From Dendrophyllia cribrosa (taxonomy: Eukaryota > Cnidaria > Anthozoa > Scleractinia > Dendrophylliidae): DNA of 64,000 nt. The stretch's first letter is position 1; the number at the start of each line of letters is the position of its first letter. The notes beneath the pieces are model-generated. The model had not been told where the DNA came from. It made no database searches and saw only the letters and a list, made by a program, of their open reading frames with translations. The position numbers were made by a program, and so were the translations under genes. The DNA is taken from NCBI GenBank assembly GCA_024195265.1, contig JAJLRJ010000014.1, forward strand, positions 15,449,959 through 15,513,958. The letters are read 5' to 3'. Positions 1 to 22,062 of the stretch are shown here, piece after piece.

Positions 1-283
1 CTCGAAAATCATTTCGCCCTACCCCTTTCTCTACAACCAACAGGCACAAATCCTTTTTTTATTATTCCACGAGCCGCCTTCATTTCCTTATCTTAAGGTA
101 ACTTTTTTTAATTGTAAACCGTTTTTTCTTTCTCTAAACTTGAAGGTGAATAAATAAACAAGTTGAATACAATTATTAGCGTATAATATATACAGTATTT
201 AGTTAACAAGCCGGATACTACGTATGGTGAACCCAAATTACGCGTATGCCCAGCTTCGCTGCACAATAACGTTCACTTTCATT

Positions 284-295
284 TTTTTTTTCCAG
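284..295 (+). promoter_or_regulatory. Probable 3' splice site in the opsin 5' UTR
   Basis: A run of T residues followed by CCAG ends at 295, 13 bases before the opsin ATG. It has the form of a vertebrate/cnidarian acceptor. No upstream exon is identifiable in the first 280 bases. Confidence 0.45.
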
Positions 296-308
296 GTAAA
301 GACTTAAG

Positions 309-1268
309 ATGAAGATTGTCTTTAAAGCTTTCGCAGTTCTGTCGTCCATAATCGGGAGCTGCGGGATAATCCTCAACTTTCTCGTTTGCCTCGTGTACTT
401 CACACATCCTAAGCTCTTAGATGCACCCAATATCTTCATCATCAACATTTCGATTGGCGACTTTATGTATTCAATAGTAGCGCTTCCTTTTGTAGTTATG
501 TCCAACGTACGGGGTGAATGGGTGTTCGAAGAGGCTGGCTGCACGGCTTATGGTTTCCTCACCGCCTTTTTTGCGCTTGGGTCTATGATGAATTTAGCTG
601 GAGTCGCGTACGAACGTTACGTCACACTCTGTAAGCTTTACGACGGTGGCGAAGCTCGATTCAGTAAAAGAAAAGCTTTGCTCCTCTCCTTTGTGCTGTG
701 GTGTTACTCATTCTTCTGGAGCCTTTTGCCCGTCCTTGGTTGGTCGAGCTACGTGCAAGAGGGGGTTGGAACGAGCTGCTCTATAGACTGGAGGTCAAGG
801 GAAGTAGATGCTGTGTCATATGCCCTGTGCTTGATTTGTGCCTGCTTTGTACTGCCAGTAACTGCGATTATCTTCTGCTTCTACAAGTCGTACAAAGCTG
901 TAAGTGGGTTGACCGAGCAAGCAAGGCAAAACTGGGGAGAAAACTACCGTGTCACCCAAGACACCATTGCAGCTGAGAGCAAAATGGCATGGATATCCGT
1001 TGTCATTACAATGGGTTTCCTGGTCGCCTGGACACCATACGCTATCTCCTCGATCGTGGGGATGTACGACCCAGCTCTTACCAGCGATTTCGCCGCGTCG
1101 ATCCCAGCATACATCGCCAAATCATCTGCATGCTACAATCCATTCATTTACATGTTCATGTACAAGAAACTGAGGAACGGTCTGCTGAATGTGCTTTGCT
1201 GCAAGAAGACACAAAGCCGTAACGCAGATGTGGCAAACGGCACCGATTTATCAGCAGAAACTACCTAA
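309..1268 (+). CDS. Opsin (class A GPCR), cnidarian type, intact
   Basis: Seven-transmembrane, retinal-binding light receptor coupling to a G protein at the plasma membrane. Visible in the 319-aa product: seven hydrophobic segments; ERY at 102-104 (the E/DRY motif); disulphide pair C78 (rhodopsin C110) and C157 (C187); E151 in the QEGVG..CSID stretch, matching counterion position E181; Y81 at the vertebrate counterion position 113; WTP at 241-243; retinal Schiff-base lysine K271 in AKSSACYNP (K296); NPFIY at 277-281; cytoplasmic tripeptide YKK after TM7; Cys297-Cys298 likely palmitoylated. The coding region is one exon. An in-frame TAA at 297-299 makes the ATG at 309 the first start, and a pyrimidine tract ending in CAG at 293-295 suggests an intron in the 5' UTR. 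Which anthozoan opsin clade it belongs to needs a phylogeny; the opsin call itself is firm. No neighbour in this window suggests its partner. Confidence 0.93.
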   Translation: MKIVFKAFAVLSSIIGSCGIILNFLVCLVYFTHPKLLDAPNIFIINISIGDFMYSIVALPFVVMSNVRGEWVFEEAGCTAYGFLTAFFALGSMMNLAGVAYERYVTLCKLYDGGEARFSKRKALLLSFVLWCYSFFWSLLPVLGWSSYVQEGVGTSCSIDWRSREVDAVSYALCLICACFVLPVTAIIFCFYKSYKAVSGLTEQARQNWGENYRVTQDTIAAESKMAWISVVITMGFLVAWTPYAISSIVGMYDPALTSDFAASIPAYIAKSSACYNPFIYMFMYKKLRNGLLNVLCCKKTQSRNADVANGTDLSAETT

Positions 1269-1399
1269 CAAACTCCTAAATCTAAGGGCTCACAGACCTC
1301 AAGGGAGAATCAACCACAGGAACATTGGGTCTGAAGACACATGGCACTACGGTATGCCTTTCCAACTTCGTTAACTGGTGAAGCCGGAGAAAACCAAAC

Positions 1400-1560
1400 C
1401 AAAATTTGGGAAAAATTCCAAATTTCATTTTGTAAAATATTGAAAAACAAATGGTACCATGCAAAAGTAATGCCAAAGAACTTTCATTTGAATGGTCACA
1501 CCATAGGATTTCGTCGACGGACTCAAAAGTTAAATTTACATTACATGTCTCCAAAATAAT
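1400..1560 (+). repeat. Partial copy of the abundant 210-bp TIR element (family A)
   Basis: Starts near the end of the opsin 3' UTR. Shares with many other sites in the window the blocks TTCATTTTGTAAAATATTG, AAATGGTACCATGCAAAAGT, TTTCATTTGAATGGTCACAC and GACTCAAAAGTTA. The outer inverted ends are missing. Full copies (for example 3657-3875) show ends related to TTAACCCTTTNACTCCCA in inverted orientation, typical of a non-autonomous MITE. Confidence 0.7.
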
Positions 1561-2147
1561 TTGACGAGTATAAAAATACTCCTTACTCTATCCTCGAATA
1601 AGCTTTATTCAAAAATACAAATTTCCCTTTCATATAACAACTGGCAAAACTACATGCATGCTGAATATTTACAGCCCACACAGAGGCTCTTATGACACTT
1701 GACTTACTATGCACTCCAAAGTTAAAAAAACCCAAAGGACTTTTGTGCAGGAGGCTAGCTGAAAATTGGAATTATTAAAGCCCTATCGACACCACTTTTT
1801 GAAAGACTCATGGGTCATTACAAAACTACTTCGAAATAGCCTGCGTTCAGCCGTCTCCTACTTACTGTAGAAAGATAACTCATTAAAACAAAAATAACTT
1901 CTGCTCGGTTGAAAAAGTGGTGTGAATTGTCTTTGTCTTTAAACCAACCACAAAGGTTTGGAATGCACAGCCACTCCCAATAGGGTACTGAGATTCAAAA
2001 TGTTGGGAATGTGCAAATGATTGTTTGGGTTTGAAATTCACGATTTTGGTATTCACACCTCCCTGTTACTTTTCAACCCAAGATAAATTGAAAACTACTC
2101 TCTTATATTACAGACTTATCCTGTTTGTTATGTACACCTGGCCTCGA

Positions 2148-2278
2148 TTGTTCAAAAGGTGGATAGCGCTATCCACCGGATAAATCACTATCCAGTGGAT
2201 AAGTATTTACAAAATCCTTCGTGTTATCCACTGGATAGTGATTTATCCGGTGGATAGCGCTATCCACCTTTTGAACAA
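2148..2278. repeat. Foldback element, hairpin with nested palindromes
   Basis: Two arms of about 60 bases are inverted copies of one another around a spacer near 2204-2220. Each arm also contains the self-complementary GGTGGATAGCGCTATCCACC. The outer ends are TTGTTCAAAA and its complement. Short and non-coding; a MITE-like element. Confidence 0.8.
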
Positions 2279-2379
2279 CCGGGACCTGTAGCTAAAATAG
2301 CAAACTGCCAAAGCCTTGTCCTTAATTCTTCACGCATACCTTAACTATACCATGCAAATACTACCTAAAATTAGTTATA

Positions 2380-2661
2380 GAGCAGTTTTCAATTGAGTGT
2401 CGTAAAACCAAAACCAAAGTAATTACTCTGACCAATCACAGCTGTCGTAAACAATCCAATGAACCAATCAGAGCTCGAAGCAATTACATGTCGGTGGCGC
2501 CAAACGCGGGAAAACGCGTGCAAGCAAGTCACGATTGCTTTTGGTTTTACTTCTGATTGGTCAAGAAAGTGGCGCGAGATTTTTTAGCCAATCACAAAGC
2601 GTAGCAATGCAAAACCAAAGCAATTGTGTAATTACTTTCGATACTAAATTGAAAACTGCTC
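2380..2661. repeat. MITE (family B) with TA target duplication, copy 1
   Basis: Starts GAGCAGTTTTCAATTGAG and ends with its inverse, flanked by TA on both sides. About 282 bp, non-coding, rich in CCAATCA and its complement in the interior. A nearly identical copy lies at 46289-46571 in a SIPA1L intron. TA duplication and TIRs fit a Tc1/mariner-type non-autonomous element. This copy sits directly downstream of the CNPPD1 stop codon and may lie in its 3' UTR. Confidence 0.85.
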
Positions 2662-2737
2662 TATGTAAGTAAACAAAAAAAGCAGCAACTGATTAACATA
2701 TACTGTTCATCAACTACAGTAATTTCTAATACTACTA

Positions 2738-15563
<12,826 letters not shown>

Positions 15564-15598
15564 TGGCAATGTGCACTGAAGGCTAAACTCGAAGCAAA
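15564..15598. promoter_or_regulatory. Putative bidirectional start region of CNPPD1 and the divergent plus-strand ORF
   Basis: Only 35 bases separate the CNPPD1 start (minus) from an ATG on the plus strand. If both are real, each 5' UTR overlaps the other gene's coding exon. No TATA box is visible. Confidence 0.3.
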
Positions 15599-17689
15599 AT
15601 GTCCAACTTCAACCACTCCTTCTTCAACACTGGGCAATATCCTGCCTGGCTACCAAGCGACACGGTATCGAAGAAGGCATTCGAGTTCATTCAACAGATA
15701 AAACCTGGTAACGAATTGCAAAAAAATGCTTCCTGTATATGGGGCGCCATGTGTTTCAAAATTCACACTTTTCCTCACAAAGTTGTTGAAATGAACACAT
15801 TTTATGTGAAATGAATACAAAGCGTATTGAAATGCCAATATTTGTAATGAAAAGTACGTGTCCATGATGAATCACGTACACATAGTCTGAAAGTTGTACC
15901 ACGTACACTGAAATCTTCGGGCATCAGCTCGACATATACTCTGTTACAACTACAACTTTGCACAAGGAGTCTGAATTTTCTCCATATTCTCAATGCAAAT
16001 CTTGTAAACTTTTCACTGTGCTTTTCGTACCGAATCTCACGCTATGCGCATTGGGGAGGTTTACATGAGGTATTATCATGGTGAGATTTGTTCGCAAAGT
16101 ACACTGAAAACGTGTTCACTGCACGTACTGAGAAAATGTGCAACATAGCGTGAGATTCGGTGCGAAAAGCATAGTGAAAAGTTTACAAGATTTGCATTGA
16201 GAATATGGAGAAAATTCAGACTCCTTGTGCAAAGTTGTAGTTGTAACAGAGTATATTTCGAGCTGATGCCCGAAGATTTCAGTGTATGTAGTACAACTTT
16301 CAGACTGTGTGTACGTGATTCATTATGGACACGTACTTTTCATTACAAATATTGGCATTTCAATACGCTTTGTATTCATTTCACATAAAATGTGTTCATT
16401 TCAACAACTTTGTGAGAAAAAGTATGATTTTGAAACACATGGCGCCTCATACCTGTACGTACTCGAAATAAAATGTCGGCTCCGAGACATGTCAAAAACT
16501 AAGACATTCAAAGGCTTAAATTTTTGGGTTAGATTTAGCCGGAGAGTCGACGTTAAACGTTATTAACCCTTTGGAATTTTTGAAGCGGAGAGCGCTGCAA
16601 GGTTTTCAAACCCAGAGGGACACGGGTGAAATCTGGCTCAGGAGTTACTCTTATAACCCCTGAGAACAGGGGGGCGGTAACATAGGAGAATCATGGATGA
16701 CAATCAGTCTGTGAATAAAGGGCAGGAATCCGGTAGAATAATGGTGGTTCCTGCCAAAACTGGGAGAATAGGGGGTGGGAACCCTTGAGTATAAGGACGG
16801 GGGCTTGACATCCCAGGGTGAAACGTTCAGCGATCTTCAAGTCACTGTAAGCAGTGCTGAAAGACCATAAAAGGCATATTGAAAGCGGGAGCTTTAGGGG
16901 CCGTCGACATATTCACTTAGTTCCCGCTTAACGTCAACTGGACGTTTAGGGGGGAGGGGGTAAGGTACTGGACGTTAGTCGGCGGGGCATTTTTGGACCA
17001 AAGCAAACTGATGCATTTTCAAAAGCTTTAATTTACGTCATGTGTAAAACGGTGGTCGTGACATTATTAAAGAGAAAGCAGGACAAATTAAAGAAGTGAT
17101 TGTGATCTTTTAAACTCTATCCTGAATCACTAACAAATTTTACATTTTATATTGTGATCTTGACTCTATCCTAAATCACTAACAATTTTTTACAATACCG
17201 AAAGTGCTCAGTTTGCTGGTATTGTTAGCTATCGCCGACCGGTTAGCTCAGTTGGTAGAGCACCGGACTACCGTGCGAGAGGGCGCGGGTTCGAACGTAA
17301 CGCCGGGTTCGAACCCCGGCCGGACCAAAAACCAGGGTCTTAAAATAACTGGTAAGATCATGCTAGCTGTGTGCTCAACATCTGCCTCAGTTCAGATGAT
17401 CGCGTCATTGGGCGGTGACGTTAAGCCGTTGGCCTTGTCTCCTGCATCTTATCACACTAATAGTAGGGGACGTTAAAGCACACTGAGGACGTAACAAAAC
17501 CCTGGCTGTGACCACCCTCCGCAGTGTTATATCTTCCTTCATGGGTGGGGTGGGGAGATGAGATCAATAATGGACTGATAGCGGCTGCCGTAGGCGCCTT
17601 CATGAGCGGACGTCCGATCTCATTCTCATAAAATGTAAAGCGCAACTGATTATATTATTTAGAAGTTCGCGCTATATAAAAATGTAAAA

Positions 17690-17723
<34 letters not shown>

Positions 17724-18777
17724 GTAAATACGTTTGTGAACACAACTGGAATCTTTCCGTTTCAAAACAGTTAGTCTTTCAACATCAGCGTTCTTTTTTG
17801 AGAATTAGTTTTCAACCTCATCGGACAAACTCGAGACAATTATTTTCACTTTAATCTAACAACAACGAACAAAAGTTTTACAACTGGCAATACTGTGACT
17901 TTTATAATAAGTAACAGCTAAGCTTAACTGCACAAGTGGCAAACCCAGCTCTAACTCTTTTAGAGACTCTTTGTCGTCTCGAAGTTGACGAATCGGTTTC
18001 ACTCGGTTTCTTTAGTAGGAAATCAAAAACGTCGAGTCATGCAGATTTTGCAAGAGAAAAGGTAGGTGAAAGCATCATTCGATCTATGAAAAAGTTTTTT
18101 GTATGTTTTAAAAGCAGTAAATTGCGTTGATACCGTTGACAACTTCACGTAATGCATGTCAGTATTCGTACTCAACTGTGGCGACTGGAATGCAGTGACT
18201 TTTGGGGCAGCAAAATTTCAAGTGGACGTTAAGGAGGGGGGTAGGGGGAGGGGGGGGGGGGGGGGGGGGTCTGACTTAAACGTCCAGTTGACGTTTAATA
18301 AGAAGGGACCAAGTGAATATGTCGACGGCCCCTTTACAGTAGTGCCATGTTACACTGTTCAGATCAGATGATCCACTCACAGGATAAGAATAAGAAACAA
18401 GGCGGCTTCCAGTTGACTAAAAAATGGCTCAGAAATCAGAATGAAACAAACAACCAAACAAAAATCAATATAATTCGATTCAGCCCTGTGAGCATTATGT
18501 TCTTTGGTCAAGAAGCATGATATCATGAATATTTCGTAGGAAGGTCAACTCTAGCCGTATACGTAATAGCGAGCGTACTGATGTCAAAAGGGTAGACGTT
18601 GACTCAGCACTGATCAACACTTTTGCGCGGTGCGCGAGGGCGAAGCTCCTAGTCACGCGATTGCCGGGAGAGACTAAGAAAATTTCTTTCTGTCCTTGCG
18701 TGACTCATGCTCGGTCTGTCTTGCTCCGCGCTCGCTCTCTGTAAAAGTGCCTGTTATGCAGTGTAGGCCGTCCATCC

Positions 18778-18815
<38 letters not shown>

Positions 18816-20430
18816 GGGTACTCCCATATATGAGCTACCTTATTGGTACTAATTTTCGCGGGCACTTAATTTCGCGAAAAAAAGGTCGGCATATTTCGCG
18901 GGTCTTTATTTTCGCGATTTGGGTGCAAAATCATTTTCTTAGGGAATTAATTTTCGCGAAAATGAAAAAAAAAACACATTTTATTTCGAGAATTTTATTA
19001 TTTTACACTTCTTATTGCTGAAAATCATCAACTCATAACAAAACCAAACTATATGACTATAGCGATACAGATGAAGAGGTTCAAAGTAACACAGATAGTG
19101 AAATTTGACTGTTAAACTGTTGTTTATCATCTGTAGGCATGCCATAGAGATTTTACACGTTATACACAATACATGTACGTAGACATGTGTTTCTTCATTA
19201 AATTGAAAAAACAAGAAATATAGGAGGGTATTAAATTTCGCGACATTAAAGTTCGCGGGAATTTTTTTTCGCGTCGCTTTAAGTTCGCGATTTTTTTTAA
19301 ATCGCGAAAATCGCGAAATTAAAGCGACGCGAAAATTAGTACCAATAAGGTATATAGGCATGTGCCGCTGTGAAGGGTATGGTTTTCAGGCAGTTTAGTC
19401 TGGGATAGGGTATAGTAATCAGAGATTTTTGGTCTAGAATAGGGTATCTTTTTTTGCGAAACTGATCAGTTGCGTGAAGAATTTAGTCTAGACAAGGTTT
19501 ACTGGCAAATGGCTTTTAAAAATCGGTACGGCGGGAAGTACGGCATTTTTACTGACCCCTGTTAACTAATACTGTACGATCAGCCTTTCATTTTATTTGT
19601 TTATAATTATTTCTGCTGATCAGATCCTTCACAAGGATCCAGTACTTCTTATTTGTCGAGTGGTCCTTTCATGGAGTGGTCCGGCGCCATATGTGGGTTG
19701 AGTTTGTTGTTGGTTCTCTCCTTGCTCCGAGAGATTTTTCTCCGGGTACTCCGGTTTTCCCCTCTCCTTAAAAACCAACATTCTAAATTCCAATTCGATC
19801 TGGAAAGAGGACCTGCATGAAAACCAGCTGCGGCTGATGTGGCTTTCCTCTCTAAATATAGTTATTTATTTACAAGTTGAATAACTGTGATAGTGAACGA
19901 GTTTCTAGAAAATAGCGAGTCTGGAATAGGTCTAGGATAAGGTAGGGTTTTTAGGCGTTTAGTCTAGAATAGGGTTACAAAATGCAGCTAAAATATATGG
20001 TCTAGTATAGGTTAAGGGTCTCAGAGTCCTAGGCCCAGCGCCACATCCCCACCCAAAAATTTGCGGAGTACCCCCCCCCCCCCCCCCCCGGGCGTGTCTC
20101 TAGCCTTAGTCCTCTGTAGAGGAGGGAGTAACGCGCGACGTTGATTGTCTGTTCGGAATAGTCACGCTGACTGCATTGTGATGAAGTCACGCAAGTAATT
20201 CTGATGAACTTGAAATAATTATGTTAGAATTTAACTGGCATGCCGTACTCACTTTATTGTACACTCACTAGGACTTGCCGGAGCCGGACAGATCATACCA
20301 GACACGGTGGACAGTTTTCGTTTCTGGTACTCTTGGAATAGGGAGGGAGTTTGCCCTTCAACTTACTCCTCTTCTCCCCACGTTACACACTCACCTCGAA
20401 AAAGCAAAGTTCAGAAAATTGCCAAACTAG
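15599..20430 (+). CDS. Possible three-exon gene of unknown function
   Basis: Candidate exons 15599-15707, 17964-18061 and 20272-20430 join in frame (phases 1 and 0) to about 121 codons ending at TAG 20428-20430. Exon 1 starts MSNFNHSFFNTGQYPAW and ends QQIKP; exon 2 continues TLCRLEVDESVSLGFFSRKS; exon 3 includes RSYQTRWTVFVSG. Donors GTAACG and GTAGGT, acceptors TCTTTTAG and TCACTAG. I recognise no family. Exon 3 is also open in another frame (to 20510), so its frame is unsure. The long introns hold mobile elements. It may instead be chance frames near a shared promoter. Confidence 0.32.
15743..16447. mobile_element. Foldback element, 0.7-kb hairpin
   Basis: About 300-bp arms (15743 to roughly 16046, and roughly 16145 to 16447) are inverted copies with few differences, around a spacer of about 95 bp. 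Ends read GGCGCCATGTGTTTCAAAA. The two arms produce mirror-image open frames of 63 codons, which are by-products of the duplication and not genes. Confidence 0.85.
17234..17725 (+). mobile_element. tRNA-derived SINE with microsatellite tail
   Basis: Head with A box TTAGCTCAGTTGGTAGAGC and two copies of the B box GGTTCGAA (17289 and 17307), so one is duplicated; a body shared with 13727-14110; a tail GCGCTATATAAAAATGTAAA followed by (ATT)n. The acceptor stem is imperfect, so it is not called a tRNA gene. Confidence 0.75.
18236..18269 (+). repeat. G-rich homopolymer tract
   Basis: Mostly uninterrupted G, capable of G-quadruplex, next to the right TIR of the 16898-18333 element. Confidence 0.9.
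18780..20089. mobile_element. G/C-homopolymer-ended element, long copy with nested insertion
   Basis: Left end about 35 G then TGGGTACTCCC; right end GGAGTA then about 20 C. The interior right part repeats units of the type GTCTAGAATAGGGTA, also present in inverse at 47455-47790. A separate element at 18839-19352 has inserted near the left end. Confidence 0.65.
18839..19352. mobile_element. TIR element rich in TTCGCG motifs
   Basis: Ends TACCTTATTGGTACTAATTT, inverted and exact over about 25 bp. Subterminal regions hold many TTCGCGA/TCGCGAAA units in both orientations, like transposase binding sites. No ORF. Confidence 0.8.
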
Positions 20431-22045
20431 CCCGAAAGCGCGGGAATAATATGCTAATTGACATTCTATCGGAACCCATAAAAGTTAGATTTTCTCGAGT
20501 AAAATTTTAATTTGTGATTAAAATTACACTGGAAATTTAGTTTCTCTTGGGAAACTATCGGTAGCGTGACCACAGCTATTAATATCCGCGAAATAAACGT
20601 TCGTTTTCATTGTTTATTCTGCAACCGCCACTACGTAATCACCAAATGAGATTGTCGTCACTCCCCGTAATTAAACGACAATATCCGGATTTCTTACATT
20701 CTTCATTATGACTCAATTTCAGTAATTTTTTCTAAACAAGGAAATAAATAAGACGAAGTCTAATAGTTTTTATGTTGTACTTCATCAACTGACAGCTGTA
20801 CACATTGAACAAGAATCATTCTATTCTCTTTATCGGTCTATGACGAAAACCTGCCGACGGCACGAAGGTTTACGAATGGTTACGAACGCTTCCGAAAATC
20901 GAAAGAAAGCGGACAATTCGACTCTGTCAGCGAGTGAAAGGTGAGAATTTTGTGTGTTCGTGATCGCGTCTGTATTTTGTTTTGTTTTTGTAGTTTTTCA
21001 GTCTTTGTTTGGGTTGCATCGTGAAGAGGAAAGCCCGATTGACTCGTTCTAGACATTTTACATGGCCATTCAAGTGTGACAGATGATAGAACGCGTCAAA
21101 ATAGAACGATGCAGTGTTGATTCGTTCGCCTTCGTTAAAATTCATAAATATATATGAAATTCAACTCCAGAGCCGACCTATCAGGTCACTGTGAGGAGCT
21201 TTTGTTAGTAAGCTGTTCTTTACGCTCGTATTGATTTTCTGCGTCCGATTCTGTGATTGCATCCGTTCGGAATGCAAACTGTTCAACCGCATAATTTCCC
21301 ATGAGTAGCTCGGTGTAACGCAGATCAGTGCGACAGACGGCTTCTTTCTTCACGTTTTAAGGATTAATCGAATAATTCGACTGGCTTCGCATTCGAGCTA
21401 CGGTATTTATAATAGCACCAGACCTCAATTCGCCAGTTTTCCGCTGGAACTGTCAACACTTTGAGGTTTTCAGCGGCTTCAGCTAACAGCTTTGGCACTC
21501 ATAACGAAATTTGTGATATAGCTTCACCAAGAAACTCGCTTCAACATCTGTACACGCGAGTGGCAAAGTTCGTCTTTCAAGAGCCAATTACTACGTCTCG
21601 CATTTCTGCTGGCATCTTTGAGGTTGAACGGGTGAAGTTCATTTACTTCTGGTTAGCATAGATACCAAATATGCTATGGGATTGCTCCATAAGTGAAATA
21701 ATTTCGGTGGAATGACATTTGTACAACTCGAAAGGATTGTTGTATAAACTCAATAAGACGCTTGCTGGAGCGTGTTTAGCGGTTAACAATGTGTTCTACG
21801 AACAGTTATGAGGTTTCAACGGTTTGAAAGGTGCACAACGAAGAAAACTGTAAAGTGATACAACTTCTTTCGTCTTGCCAGCCGGCCGAAGCTGTAAGAA
21901 AGCAGCCATTACTGCGTTTTATCTGCACCGGAAACGTGAATTTTCGTGATATTATTGCGGTGGGGATGACCAAACGATCGCTACCAACAGCGAGAGAAAT
22001 TTGTCAATTTGTTAGGCATTTAATCGAGTCAAGAACTCCACTGTT
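20431..22045 (+). other. Upstream region of the SIPA1L gene, no coding exon identified
   Basis: Contains no recognised repeat or conserved ORF. The first SIPA1L coding exon is at its right edge, so promoter and 5' UTR exons probably lie here, but I cannot place them. Confidence 0.4.
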
Positions 22046-22062
22046 ATGATGGAACAGAAAAG
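22046..22062 (+). CDS. SIPA1L: SIPA1L exon 1 (coding part)
   Basis: Encodes MMEQK plus two bases; in-frame TAG at 22013-22015 upstream; donor GTGAAT. Phase 2 fits exon 2. The start is inferred, as the N-terminus is not conserved. Confidence 0.6.

Larger units (their letters stand above)
16898..18333. mobile_element. 1.44-kb TIR element with TTTA target duplication enclosing a SINE
   Basis: Left end GGGGCCGTCGACATATTCAC, inverted at the right end, TIR about 55 bp and including AACGTCAACTGGACGTTTA. TTTA flanks both sides (16894-16897, 18334-18337). Just inside each TIR is a G-rich run (16949-16961; 18235-18269). A tRNA-derived SINE (17234-17725) occupies part of the interior. Confidence 0.75.

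Noticed and set aside
15802..16388. Two nearly identical 63-codon frames on opposite strands
   Set aside because: They are the two arms of one hairpin element read outward, so not a gene pair.
17234..17327. Functional tRNA gene
   Set aside because: Good A and B boxes but two B boxes and an acceptor stem that does not pair; the body and (ATT)n tail mark it as a SINE.
20307..20510. Alternative frame of candidate exon 3 (ends KVRFSRVKF)
   Set aside because: Would need an incoming phase 1 exon; exon 2 is closed in that frame. Kept only as a doubt on the three-exon model.
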